Shown here: in pieces, positions 13,522-20,334 of the stretch
How positions within the stretch are numbered: position 1 is the stretch's first letter
Layout: the number at the start of each line of letters is the position of its first letter
Source: Chersky-822 sp035509195
GTDB lineage: Bacteria > Actinomycetota > Actinomycetes > Streptosporangiales > Streptosporangiaceae
DNA length: 22,440 nucleotides
Reading direction: 5' to 3'
Assembly (NCBI GenBank): GCA_035509195.1
Contig: DATJLT010000027.1
Span: forward strand, 1 to 22,440
The notes under the pieces: model-generated
Database searches by the model: none
Told to the model about the DNA's origin: nothing
The model's input: only the letters and a program-made list of their open reading frames with translations
Made by a program: the position numbers and the translations under genes

Positions 13522-14097
13522 CTAGTTCAGTACCGGGTCATCCGGGTAGGTGGCGAGCAGCGCGGTCTCGCCGCCCTGCCTGCGCAGCACCGCAGGGTAC
13601 AGCCGGTCGGGCTCGGTCGCGAACGCGTCCTCTGGCAGCGCGTCGAGCACCAGCCAGGCGCCGGCCTCGATCTCGGCCTCGAGTTGCCCCGCCCCCCAGC
13701 CCGCGTAGCCGGCGAACACCCGCAGCGAGGCGATGCCGCCGACCAGTAGCTGAGGCGGAGCACCCAGGTCGATCAGCCCGATGGAGGACATCAGTTTCGA
13801 ACCTGACAGCGACCGCCAGCCGATCGGCTCGGTCCCGCCCTTAGGCATGGCCAGTGCCAGCGCGCTGTCCGGGGAGACCGGCCCGCCCTGGAACAGCACG
13901 GAAGGCCCGGTCACCAGGTCGGTCCACGGCTCGAGCACCTGCTGCACGGGTATGTCGCTCGGCCGGTTCAGCACGACGCCGAGCGTGCCCTCGCCCGGGT
14001 CGTCCTCCACGATCAGCACGATCGTGCGCCGGAAATTGGCATCGCCGAGCATGGGCGTCGCAGCGAGCAGCTGGCCCGTCCGTGATTCGGACTGCAT
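13522..14097 (-). CDS. YqgE/AlgH family protein
   Basis: The 191-residue product begins MQSESRTGQLLAATPMLGDANFRRTIVLIVEDD, the signature of the YqgE/AlgH family (DUF179), continues with GTLGVVLNRPSDIPV and VLFQGGPVSPDSAL, and ends normally. The family is widespread, cytoplasmic and without a settled biochemical role, despite the AlgH name from alginate regulation in Pseudomonas. The frame is open upstream to about 14298, but that part is Gly/Arg-rich and unrelated, so ATG at 14097 is chosen. It is followed by the DUF3039 gene 31 nt downstream. Its upstream region is the 594-bp repeat-rich gap. Confidence 0.93.
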   Translation of the reverse strand: MQSESRTGQLLAATPMLGDANFRRTIVLIVEDDPGEGTLGVVLNRPSDIPVQQVLEPWTDLVTGPSVLFQGGPVSPDSALALAMPKGGTEPIGWRSLSGSKLMSSIGLIDLGAPPQLLVGGIASLRVFAGYAGWGAGQLEAEIEAGAWLVLDALPEDAFATEPDRLYPAVLRRQGGETALLATYPDDPVLN

Positions 14098-14343
14098 GCC
14101 ACCATGATGCGCCAAGGCGGCCCGTTCGCGCACGGCCGGCCACCAGATGCGCCGGAACCCGTATCCCGCGAACCCCCACGTAGCACCACCTGGCCGCACC
14201 ATGAACCCCGCTCTCCAGCCGCCGCTCCCCCAGCCGGCGCCCCCAGCCGCCGCCCGATCGCCACCTCGCGCCTGAACCCCAGCCGCCCCAGCTCTCACGC
14301 GATCCTCAGATGGGTTCCTGCCGCGTCCAGATGGCGGTCAGCC

Positions 14344-14363
14344 GGCCCGGCCCGGCCCGGCCC
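14344..14363. repeat. GGCCC tandem repeat, four units
   Basis: Four perfect head-to-tail copies of the pentamer GGCCC occupy 14344-14363, directly before the compound palindromic repeat. Such short GC repeats are prone to slippage and may vary in copy number between strains. No function is suggested. Confidence 0.8.
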
Positions 14364-14368
14364 GCAGC

Positions 14369-14508
14369 AGCATCAAGTAGCCACCGATGTCCCAACCCGG
14401 CCTCCGCCGAACAGCAACAGTGGCTCCGCGATGCTACGGGAACGACATCAGCTAGCCACCGATGTCCCCGCCCCCCGCCCGCGAACGACAACAGGAAGCC
14501 AACGATGC
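14369..14508. repeat. Compound palindromic dispersed repeat, copy B
   Basis: Second copy of the element at 8202-8340, in the same orientation. The left module starts AGCATCAAGTAG then CCACCGATG; its right arm is decayed to CAACAGTGGCTC, so the long hairpin of copy A is weaker here. The right module starts at about 14443 with ACATCAGCTAG and CCACCGATGTCCCCG and ends with AAGCCAACGATGC. The CACCGATG core thus appears twice in direct orientation within the element. It lies between same-direction genes (thioredoxin-like and yqgE), unlike copy A. No transposase is near; a non-autonomous, REP-like family is the best description. Confidence 0.75.
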
Positions 14509-14589
14509 GGTAAGCCCCCGGTGGGACGCCCCGAACGCGGCGAAATGCCGGATCAGGCGGGCCTTGCGGCCGACCGGCCGGGCCGAGCC

Positions 14590-14625
14590 GGCGGAAGAAG
14601 GACGCAGCCGGGCGCCGGTCAGAAG
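14590..14625. repeat. 36-bp direct repeat, left copy
   Basis: The sequence begins GGCGGAAGAAGGACGCAG and recurs at 14663-14698 with a single mismatch (G versus C in the CCGGGCG/CCCGGCG part). The offset is 73 bp. It contains the palindrome GGCGCC. Near-identity suggests a recent duplication. Confidence 0.85.
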
Positions 14626-14662
14626 GCAACGGGGCCGGGGGACAACCGCCGGCCCGCCAACT

Positions 14663-14698
14663 GGCGGAAGAAGGACGCAGCCCGGCGCCGGTCAGAAG
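14663..14698. repeat. 36-bp direct repeat, right copy, overlapping a gene's 3' end
   Basis: Right copy of the 36-bp repeat. Its last seven bases include the stop codon and final codon region of the thioredoxin-like gene on the minus strand, so the left copy probably arose by duplicating the gene's 3' flank. Just before it, CCGCC-AACT-GGCGG (14656-14669) can form a small hairpin that may serve in 3'-end formation. Confidence 0.85.
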
Positions 14699-15684
14699 AG
14701 CAGGCTGGAAAGCTTTCCTCTTGCCTTGGTCACCCGCGGATCCCTGGGCGGCAGGATGTCGAACAGGCTGATCAGGTGAAGCCTGGCCTTGTTGCGGTCA
14801 TCGCCAGTCGTCCGGCCGATGAGGCCGAGCATGCGGCTGAAGCTTTCCTCGATCTGCCCGCTGGCCAGTTCCAGGTCGGCCGCGTCGCCCTGGGCTTCGG
14901 GGTCGTTCGGCCGTTCGGCGGCCGCGCGGCGCACCTTGGCGGGGTCGAGCGAGTTGACTCGCCGCAGTAGTTCGACCTGCGCCAGCCACGCCTTCGCCAC
15001 CGGGTGTCCAGGTGAGTCCTGAAGTACCTGGTCAAGGGCGTTGGCCGCGCCGTTCAGGTCACCGAGGTCCATCGCGTCCTGCGCGGCCTTGAACCTCGGG
15101 TCGCTGAGAAGCTCCTCTTCAGGGCTGAGCGGCCCCATCCGCATGGCGTCCTGCGCGGGCGCTTCCGCGTCTGCTGCCTCACCGTCCGCGCCAGCGGTTC
15201 CCCCGGCCTGCGACCCCAGGCCAAGCTGAGCCGCCACGGCCATGATCTGCCCAAGCCAGGCCTTTACCTGTGCCTCAGGCAGCACGCCGAGGAACCCGTC
15301 TACGAGCTGCCCGCCGATCACCGCGACGACGAGCGGAATCGACTGTGCCTGGAACGCCGCGAAGAGCTGCCCGGCAAGCTGCTGGTTCGCGTCGGCATCG
15401 ACCTTGGCCAGGATCCAGGCACCCGCGCTTTCCTCGGCCAGCTTCTCCAGCACCGGGCTGAGCTGCTTGCAGGGCTGGCACCAGTCGGCCCACAGGTCGA
15501 TGATCACCGGCACGGCCTGCGACCTGGCCACGACGTCCGCGTTGAAGTTGGCCTCTGTGACCTCGATCACGTAAGCCGAGTCACTCGGCGGCGACTCAGA
15601 GGCCTGCTGCTTGCGCTTGTTCGCGGCCTGCCTGGCGCCGAGGTCCACAGCGCCATACATGGAAAAGTTGCGCGGCTGTTGCAT
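14692..15684 (-). CDS. YbbN-like co-chaperone: thioredoxin domain plus TPR-like tail
   Basis: In this 330-residue cytoplasmic protein, residues about 38-150 form a thioredoxin domain with the active site WADWCQPCK (Cys69, Cys72), the cis-Pro segment QSIPLVVAVIGG and VDGFLG. After an Ala/Gly/Glu-rich linker (about 150-185) the C-terminal half is helical and repeat-like (DPRFKAAQDAMDLGDLNGAANALDQVL, HPVAKAWLAQVELL), as in the tetratricopeptide part of YbbN/CnoX. The ending RDPRVTKARGKLSSLLF matches that family. Mycobacterial Rv1324 has the same design. I choose ATG at 15684; TTG at 15690 and ATG at 15660 are alternatives. There is no RBS, but TAGTCT lies six bases before the ATG, a spacing that would suit a leaderless transcript. 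It lies 53 nt downstream of the mutase gene. Confidence 0.92.
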   Translation of the reverse strand: MQQPRNFSMYGAVDLGARQAANKRKQQASESPPSDSAYVIEVTEANFNADVVARSQAVPVIIDLWADWCQPCKQLSPVLEKLAEESAGAWILAKVDADANQQLAGQLFAAFQAQSIPLVVAVIGGQLVDGFLGVLPEAQVKAWLGQIMAVAAQLGLGSQAGGTAGADGEAADAEAPAQDAMRMGPLSPEEELLSDPRFKAAQDAMDLGDLNGAANALDQVLQDSPGHPVAKAWLAQVELLRRVNSLDPAKVRRAAAERPNDPEAQGDAADLELASGQIEESFSRMLGLIGRTTGDDRNKARLHLISLFDILPPRDPRVTKARGKLSSLLF

Positions 15685-15737
15685 GTACAAAGACTATTGC
15701 AGTGTCCGCAGGCGGGCGCCCAGGCGACGCGGGCTCG

Positions 15738-17405
15738 CTAGAAGGCGGGGGACTCTGAGTAGCTGCCCCATTCGGCTTTGAGCGCCTCGCAGATCTCGCC
15801 GAGGGTGGCTTCGGCAAGGGCCGCGTCGAGCATCGGCTGGATCAGGTTCGCATCGGTCCTCGCCGCGCTGGTGAGGGCGGACATTGCGGCGGAAACGGCG
15901 GCCTCGTCCCGGTTCGAGCGCCTGGCGGCGAGGTCGCGAACCTGGGCGCGCTCTACTTCGTGGCTGACGCGGAGGATCTCGATCGGCTTCCCGACGGTGC
16001 CGGCGTGGCAGTTCACGCCGACGACCTTTTTCTCGCCCTTTTCTAGCTGGCGCTGGTAGCTGAACGATGCTTCCGCGATCTCGGCCATGAACCAGCCTTG
16101 CTCGATCCCGTGAAGGATCCCGCTGGTCATCGTGCCGTCGAGGCTCATGGAGCGAATCTTGCTGAAGATGGCTTCCGCCTCGGCCTCGAGCCGGTCGGTG
16201 AGCGCCTCAAGGTACCAGGATCCTCCGAGCGGGTCGGCCACGTTGACCACCCCGGTCTCCTCCATGATCACTTGCTGCGTGCGCAGGGCGATCTCGGCGG
16301 TCTTCTCGCTCGGAAGCGCGAGCACCTCGTCAAGGGCGTTGGTGTGCAGGGAGTTCGTGCCGCCGAGCACGGCGGCCAGCGCTTCGATGGCCGTCCGCAC
16401 CACGTTGTTGTCCGGCTGCTGCGCGGTGAGGGAAACCCCCGCGGTCTGCGTGTGGAAGCGCAGCCACTGCGCCCGCTCGGTCTTCGCGCCGTACACGTCC
16501 CGCATCCAGCGCGCCCAGATCCGCCTGGCCGCGCGGAACTTGGCGATTTCCTCGAAGAAATCGATGTGGGCATCGAAGAAGAACGAGAGCCCTGGGCCGA
16601 ACACGTCAAGGTCGAGCCCTCTGGAAAGGCCGAGTTCTGCGTACCCGAAACCGTCGGCGAGCGTGAAGGCCAGTTCCTGTGCGGCGGTCGAGCCCGCTTC
16701 CCTGATGTGGTACCCGGAGACCGACAGCGGCTTGTAGTCCGGGATCTCGGCGGCGCAGTACTCCATCAGGTCGCCGATCAGCCGCAGGTGCGGCTCGGGC
16801 GGGAACAGCCACTCCTTCTGCGCGATGTACTCCTTGAAGATGTCGGTCTGCAAGGTGCCGTTCAGCTTGCCGAGGTCTGCGCCCTGGCGCTTCGCCGCGG
16901 CCAGGTACATGCAGAACACCGGCACGGCAGGGCCGCTGATCGTCATCGACGTCGTGGTATCGGCCAGCGGGATTCCGCCGAACAGCACATCCATGTCCGC
17001 CGCCGAGTCGATCGCCACCCCGCAGTGCCCTACCTCGCCGAGCGAGCGCGGATCATCGGAGTCCCTTCCCATCAGCGTCGGCATGTCGAACGCCACTGAC
17101 AGGCCGCCGCCGCCGGCACGGAGCAGCATCTTGTAGCGCTCGTTGGTCTGGACGGCGTTGCCGAAGCCGGAGAACTGCCTGATCGTCCACGCTCTTCCCC
17201 GGTAGCCGGCGGGGTAAAGGCCGCGCGTGAACGGGTACTCCCCCGGCCAGCCGATCCGCTCGAAACCCGGCACCACGCTTCCTTCGGGCGGGCCGTACAC
17301 AGGGTCGACGGCCAGGCCGGACAGCGTGGTGAAGTCGGCGTCGCGGACGCGCGACCTGTCGTACCGCTCCTGCCACCGGGCGCGTCCGTAGTCTTCCTTG
17401 CTCAT
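15738..17405 (-). CDS. icmA: Acyl-CoA mutase large subunit, isobutyryl-CoA mutase-like (no B12 domain)
   Basis: The 555-residue catalytic TIM-barrel subunit belongs to the adenosylcobalamin-dependent acyl-CoA mutase family. Methylmalonyl-CoA mutase keeps Tyr in TIRQYAGF and Arg about 120 residues later; this protein has Phe78 in TIRQFSGFG and Gln196 in YIAQKEWLF, the pair reported for isobutyryl-CoA mutase, which interconverts isobutyryl- and n-butyryl-CoA. The catalytic SGYHIREAG (Tyr232, His233) and GGTNSLHTN are intact. The sequence ends after the barrel, with no C-terminal B12-binding DxHxxG domain, so a separate small subunit (IcmB type) is needed; none is in the window. The ATG has GGGAGG at ideal spacing. 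An 18-bp palindrome lies 36 nt upstream. The thioredoxin-like gene follows 53 nt downstream. Substrate assignment is by two residues and remains inference. Confidence 0.88.
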   Translation of the reverse strand: MSKEDYGRARWQERYDRSRVRDADFTTLSGLAVDPVYGPPEGSVVPGFERIGWPGEYPFTRGLYPAGYRGRAWTIRQFSGFGNAVQTNERYKMLLRAGGGGLSVAFDMPTLMGRDSDDPRSLGEVGHCGVAIDSAADMDVLFGGIPLADTTTSMTISGPAVPVFCMYLAAAKRQGADLGKLNGTLQTDIFKEYIAQKEWLFPPEPHLRLIGDLMEYCAAEIPDYKPLSVSGYHIREAGSTAAQELAFTLADGFGYAELGLSRGLDLDVFGPGLSFFFDAHIDFFEEIAKFRAARRIWARWMRDVYGAKTERAQWLRFHTQTAGVSLTAQQPDNNVVRTAIEALAAVLGGTNSLHTNALDEVLALPSEKTAEIALRTQQVIMEETGVVNVADPLGGSWYLEALTDRLEAEAEAIFSKIRSMSLDGTMTSGILHGIEQGWFMAEIAEASFSYQRQLEKGEKKVVGVNCHAGTVGKPIEILRVSHEVERAQVRDLAARRSNRDEAAVSAAMSALTSAARTDANLIQPMLDAALAEATLGEICEALKAEWGSYSESPAF

Positions 17406-17441
17406 GCCTGGCCTCCCGGCGGCGACACCCCGTCAGCAATT

Positions 17442-17459
17442 TAGTAGGACGTCCTACTA
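17442..17459. promoter_or_regulatory. 18-bp perfect palindrome, candidate operator of the mutase gene
   Basis: TAGTAGGAC followed by GTCCTACTA is a perfect inverted repeat without a spacer, 36 nt upstream of the mutase start and just before its RBS region. The size and AT-rich ends are those of a dimeric regulator site (TetR, MarR or GntR types). The nearest regulator gene in the window is the MarR protein at 19601-20146. Assignment to that protein is inference. Confidence 0.65.
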
Positions 17460-17551
17460 TCTACCCAGTCTAAGGCCCCGCCATCGCGCTGCGCGCCCGC
17501 CAGGCAGATCAGTTCCAACCATCCCAGGGGCTGCGCCGTCTTTAGCTACAT

Positions 17552-17577
17552 GTGCGCCGTTCGGCTGAACAGCGCAC
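17552..17577. promoter_or_regulatory. Stem-loop upstream of the sigma factor gene
   Basis: GTGCGC (17552-17557) pairs with GCGCAC (17572-17577), then after one C/A mismatch GTTC (17559-17562) pairs with GAAC (17567-17570) around the tetraloop GGCT. No T tract follows, so an intrinsic terminator is unlikely; an operator or a 5'-leader structure fits better. Its role is unknown. Confidence 0.4.
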
Positions 17578-17735
17578 GACACGCAACTTGGCCCCGGCCC
17601 GAGGCGAAATGTGTGGTAAAACGAATGCGGAATCTCACCAGCGACGCTGGCTGCCTGATCGCAAGCGGTGAGGCAGTCAGTCTTCAAGTGTCGTGGGCCA
17701 AGCCGTCTCTGCCGGCGGCCGGGCAAGGAAACTCA

Positions 17736-18227
17736 GTGGTCCAGCTTCGCTCAGGCGACCGCGAGGCGGCGGAAGAGCTGTTCAACGCCTGCTATCCGAG
17801 GCTGGCCGGCTGGTGCAGGCGACTGGTCGATGACGACGAAACCGCGCATGAGATCGCTTCAGAGGCTTTCACCCGGCTGCTCTCCCGGTGGTCAAAGCTC
17901 GACAATCCGCAGAGCTACCTCTACATGATCGCCACGAACCTGGTAAGAGACCACTGGCGCAAGACGAGCAGGGAACGCCGCGCGATCAAGACTTTCACGG
18001 CATCGGCACCAGAGGAACCGGCCTGGCATCAGTCGGAGGACGTCGACGTCAGGGCGCTGATCGAAGAATTGCCGCCCAAACTGCGCAGCGCGTTCCTGCT
18101 GCATTACTACGCTGGGTTCGGCGTGAAGGAGGTTGCCACCATGCTCGGGCGGCCCGAGGGAACGGTGAAGGCCGACCTGCATCATGCGCGGGCGAGGCTC
18201 AAGGCGGCGGTGGGTGAGCACGCGTGA
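17736..18227 (+). CDS. ECF-type RNA polymerase sigma factor
   Basis: This is a group 4 sigma-70 factor of about 163 residues. Region 2 starts at DREAAEELFNACYPRLAGWCRRLVDDDETAHEIASEAF and continues with RLLSRWSKLDNPQSYLYMIATNLVRDHWRK, the promoter -10 recognition part. After a short acidic linker, region 4 runs from ALIEELPPKLRSAFLLHYYAGFGVKEVATMLGRPEGTVKADLHHARARLK, with a clear helix-turn-helix for the -35. I choose GTG at 17736 because AAGGAA (17725-17730) lies at correct spacing and the protein then starts just before region 2; the frame stays open to 17550 (ATG), giving up to 225 residues. The stop overlaps the start of the membrane propeller gene as GTGA, the arrangement usual for a sigma factor and its membrane-bound regulator. 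The signal is unknown. Confidence 0.88.
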   Translation: MVQLRSGDREAAEELFNACYPRLAGWCRRLVDDDETAHEIASEAFTRLLSRWSKLDNPQSYLYMIATNLVRDHWRKTSRERRAIKTFTASAPEEPAWHQSEDVDVRALIEELPPKLRSAFLLHYYAGFGVKEVATMLGRPEGTVKADLHHARARLKAAVGEHA

Positions 18228-19609
18228 GTGACCACGACCCGATCGATGACTGGCTGAGCACCGACGTGGAACTGCTCTCGCCAGTGCCTGGCACCTTCGA
18301 CCGCATACACCGCCGTGCGCGGCGCCGTAAGGCGCTGACGGCCACGACGACCGCCCTGGGCGCGGCCGTGGTGATCGCCGCCGCTGTCGTGCTGCCGCAG
18401 GCCGTGCCAGGGCTCCTGCCAGGACATGCCACCATCCCTAGCAAGATCGTAGATTCGAGCAAGCCGAGCCCGTCCGGGCACCACGAGCAGACCAAGCGGC
18501 CGAAGCCGCCGGCCTTCGCCGGCCCGGCCAGCTTGTCGCCGCCAGCACAATCGTCGATCGCCGGCTCGGATTACCGGCCGCCTTCCGGCTTCGCTGCCAC
18601 GTCGGTGACGTTCATCAGCGGCGAGATCGGCGCGGCGCTGGGCGACGCCACCGGGGACAAGGCAGCCTGCAAGGACTCCTCCTGTACAGCGATCGCCGGC
18701 ACATCGGATTACGGGCAGTCCTGGTTCGCCATCGACGCGCCGCCGGCCGGCCCGCCCGATGGCAGCTCGGGAGTCAGCCAGGTCAGGTTCCTCAACGGGA
18801 GCTATGGCTGGGCCTACGGTCCGCAGCTCTTCGCGACTAGCGACGGCGGAGCCACCTGGACACAGGTCGAGGGCCTGCCCGGCCGGGTCATCGACCTGGC
18901 CACGGTCAACGGCAGGGCCTACGCGGTCGTGGCCGTCTGCGGTGGTCAAGGACGTGACTTCGCGGCGGACTGCACGAGTTTCGCGCTTTACTCTTCGCCT
19001 GCTGGCAGCGGCACCTGGCGGCAGGTCCGCGGCGCGGCCGCGCACCTGCCGGTGAAGCCGGGAGCACTGCAGCTAACCGACACCAATGGCTACCTGCTCG
19101 CCGGACCTGTGCTCTACGCGGGCTCGCCGTCAGGCGGGTCATGGGCAGCGGTCAAGATCAGCTCGGGGACGGTGCCTTCGTGCCTGGACGGGCGCGGCCG
19201 GCAGGCCGTCGCGGGCGAGTCGGGCGTGCTCGCTCCGGTCAACCCGGGCAGCAGCCTGTACCTGAGCTGCCAGTCAGCGACCGGAGAACCCGTGATCTAC
19301 CAGTCGGCCGACGGCGGGCAAAGCTGGCAGTCAGATGGCCGGGCCGGCCTGGCCGGGCTGATCACCTCGCTGGCGGTTGCGCCCGCGAGCGACACGCTCG
19401 TCGCGGCGACCACCTCCGGCCTCTACTACTCGGCCGACGGGCGCACCTGGCACCAGGCCAGCGTGAGCGGCAAGCTCCCTGCGGGCGGCTTCAGCTTTGC
19501 CGGCCTGACCACGGAGTACCAGGGCGTGGCCGTGCCGGCCGGCCCCGCCGTCCGGAGGATCTACATCACCAGCGACGGCGGCCAGACCTGGCAGGCAGCC
19601 TCAATCTGA
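18224..19609 (+). CDS. Membrane-anchored Asp-box (BNR-like) propeller, probable sigma partner
   Basis: The 461-residue protein has three parts. Residues 1-37 are cytoplasmic, ending in a basic FDRIHRRARRRK. A single membrane helix spans about 38-60. A Pro/Ser linker leads to an extracellular domain with five Asp-box repeats of the S-x-D-x-G-x-T/S-W type near 160-167, 205-212, 360-368, 402-409 and 449-456, plus a degenerate one near 303-307, as in beta-propellers of the sialidase/BNR class. Six cysteines in the outer part (149, 154, 239, 250, 320, 349) could form disulfides. No sialidase FRIP motif is seen, so I do not call it an enzyme. Translation is coupled to the ECF sigma gene (GTGA), and the short cytoplasmic tail could bind the sigma factor. 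No zinc anti-sigma HxxxCxxC motif is present. The 3' end overlaps the MarR gene by nine bases. Confidence 0.85.
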   Translation: MSDHDPIDDWLSTDVELLSPVPGTFDRIHRRARRRKALTATTTALGAAVVIAAAVVLPQAVPGLLPGHATIPSKIVDSSKPSPSGHHEQTKRPKPPAFAGPASLSPPAQSSIAGSDYRPPSGFAATSVTFISGEIGAALGDATGDKAACKDSSCTAIAGTSDYGQSWFAIDAPPAGPPDGSSGVSQVRFLNGSYGWAYGPQLFATSDGGATWTQVEGLPGRVIDLATVNGRAYAVVAVCGGQGRDFAADCTSFALYSSPAGSGTWRQVRGAAAHLPVKPGALQLTDTNGYLLAGPVLYAGSPSGGSWAAVKISSGTVPSCLDGRGRQAVAGESGVLAPVNPGSSLYLSCQSATGEPVIYQSADGGQSWQSDGRAGLAGLITSLAVAPASDTLVAATTSGLYYSADGRTWHQASVSGKLPAGGFSFAGLTTEYQGVAVPAGPAVRRIYITSDGGQTWQAASI

Positions 19610-20146
19610 CCGGCGCTCCCCGGCCCGGGCGCCGGGGCTGGCGCCGCCGAAGTCGCCCGCGCCGATGCGCAGCGTCTCGAGCAGGTCGAACATGGCATCG
19701 AGCTGGCTGTCGTCGTAGGCCGTCAGCCCGAATCCGGCCGCCATCAGCGTGTCTGTCGCTTTGGTCGTGACCTCGCGCCCCGCCGGGGTGATCTCGGCGA
19801 GCGTGCCGCGCTTGTCGACAGGGTTCGGCCGGCGTACGACAAGCCCGGCCTGCTCGAGCCGGTCGATGGTGTTGGTGACGCTGGTCGGGTGCACCATCAG
19901 GCGCTGCCCGACAAGGCGGAGCGGCAGCGAGCCTGACCGGCTGAAGCTAAGCAGCACAAGCGCCTCGTACCTGGCAAAAGTCAGGCCGAAGGGCCGCAGC
20001 AGGCCGTCTAGCTCGGCAAGCAGGATCTGCTGCGCCCGCATGATCGACGTGACGGCTGCCATCGCCTTCGCGTCACCGAACCGGCGCTCCCAGATGGCGG
20101 CCGCACGCTCGATCGGGTCAAAAGGGAGATCAAGCGGCTTAGGCAC
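19601..20146 (-). CDS. MarR-family transcriptional regulator
   Basis: The protein of about 181 residues has a winged helix-turn-helix: RYEALVLLSFSRSGSLPLRLVGQRLMVHPTSVTNTIDRLEQAGLVVRRPNPVDKRGTLAEITPAGRE covers the recognition helix and wing, with the DKRG turn typical of MarR. The N-terminal PKPLDLPFDPIERAAAIWERRFG and the long following helix form the dimer interface. The start is uncertain: GTG at 20146 gives MPKPLDLPFDP, the usual family N-terminus as I remember it; GTG at 20152 or 20179 would add two or eleven residues. MarR dimers bind palindromes of about 16-20 bp and respond to small aromatic or acyl ligands. The palindrome at 17442-17459 is a candidate target, and the ABC-like gene across a 188-bp divergent gap is another. 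Confidence 0.9.
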   Translation of the reverse strand: MPKPLDLPFDPIERAAAIWERRFGDAKAMAAVTSIMRAQQILLAELDGLLRPFGLTFARYEALVLLSFSRSGSLPLRLVGQRLMVHPTSVTNTIDRLEQAGLVVRRPNPVDKRGTLAEITPAGREVTTKATDTLMAAGFGLTAYDDSQLDAMFDLLETLRIGAGDFGGASPGARAGERRSD

Positions 20147-20266
20147 ATGCACAACGTACCGGCTGCCTGCGCCGGCCACGGCTCGCCTACGGGATCTGAA
20201 AGGGCCGACGGACTAGGCTTCAGGGCCGGGGATCAGTTGAGTAAACACGGGGATGAATCTTGGCCG

Positions 20267-20278
20267 GCGCACGTGCGC
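20267..20278. promoter_or_regulatory. 12-bp palindrome in the MarR / ABC-like intergenic gap
   Basis: GCGCACGTGCGC is a perfect 12-bp palindrome about midway between the MarR start and the ABC-like gene. It could be an operator, but 12-bp GC palindromes are not rare in such DNA. It does not resemble the palindrome upstream of the mutase gene. Confidence 0.25.
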
Positions 20279-20334
20279 GCATTTGCCCTTCTGAGCAAGT
20301 CAGTAGGTGACCGAGGCAAGATCAAGGGGGCGAT

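Larger units (their letters stand above)
14098..14691. other. 594-bp non-coding, repeat-rich gap
   Basis: I see no credible gene here. Open frames crossing it are rich in Pro, Arg, Ala and Ser and lack an RBS. The first 270 bp (14098-14368) are C-rich on the plus strand with CCAGCCGCCGC-like units and hold the yqgE promoter region. Then come a GGCCC tandem repeat (14344-14363), the second copy of the compound palindromic repeat (14369-14508), about 80 bp without a feature, and a 36-bp direct repeat (14590-14625 and 14663-14698). It separates two same-direction genes, so the thioredoxin-like gene and yqgE are probably separate transcripts. Confidence 0.7.
17406..17735. other. 330-bp divergent regulatory region, mutase / sigma factor
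   Basis: The region contains the mutase RBS, an 18-bp perfect palindrome (17442-17459) and a 10-bp stem-loop with one mismatch (17552-17577). The sigma factor frame is open through much of it, so part could be coding if translation starts at 17550 or 17625 rather than at the preferred GTG 17736; that upstream peptide has no sigma-factor similarity. I see no other gene. Confidence 0.5.

Noticed and set aside
14098..14298. N-terminal extension of YqgE by 67 residues
   Set aside because: Gly/Arg/Trp-rich and unlike the family, which begins at MQSESRTGQLLAATP.
14104..14970. Open frame of 288 codons on the plus strand
   Set aside because: Runs through the repeat-rich gap and into the thioredoxin-like gene antisense; low-complexity Pro/Arg/Ala translation that includes the repeat twice.
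16098..17099. Open frame of 333 codons antisense to the mutase gene
   Set aside because: Shadow of a clearly identified mutase; rich in Arg, Glu and His, with no domain.
18182..19045. Open frame of 287 codons antisense to the propeller gene
   Set aside because: No RBS or motif; opposite strand has a coupled start, a membrane helix and regular Asp-box repeats.
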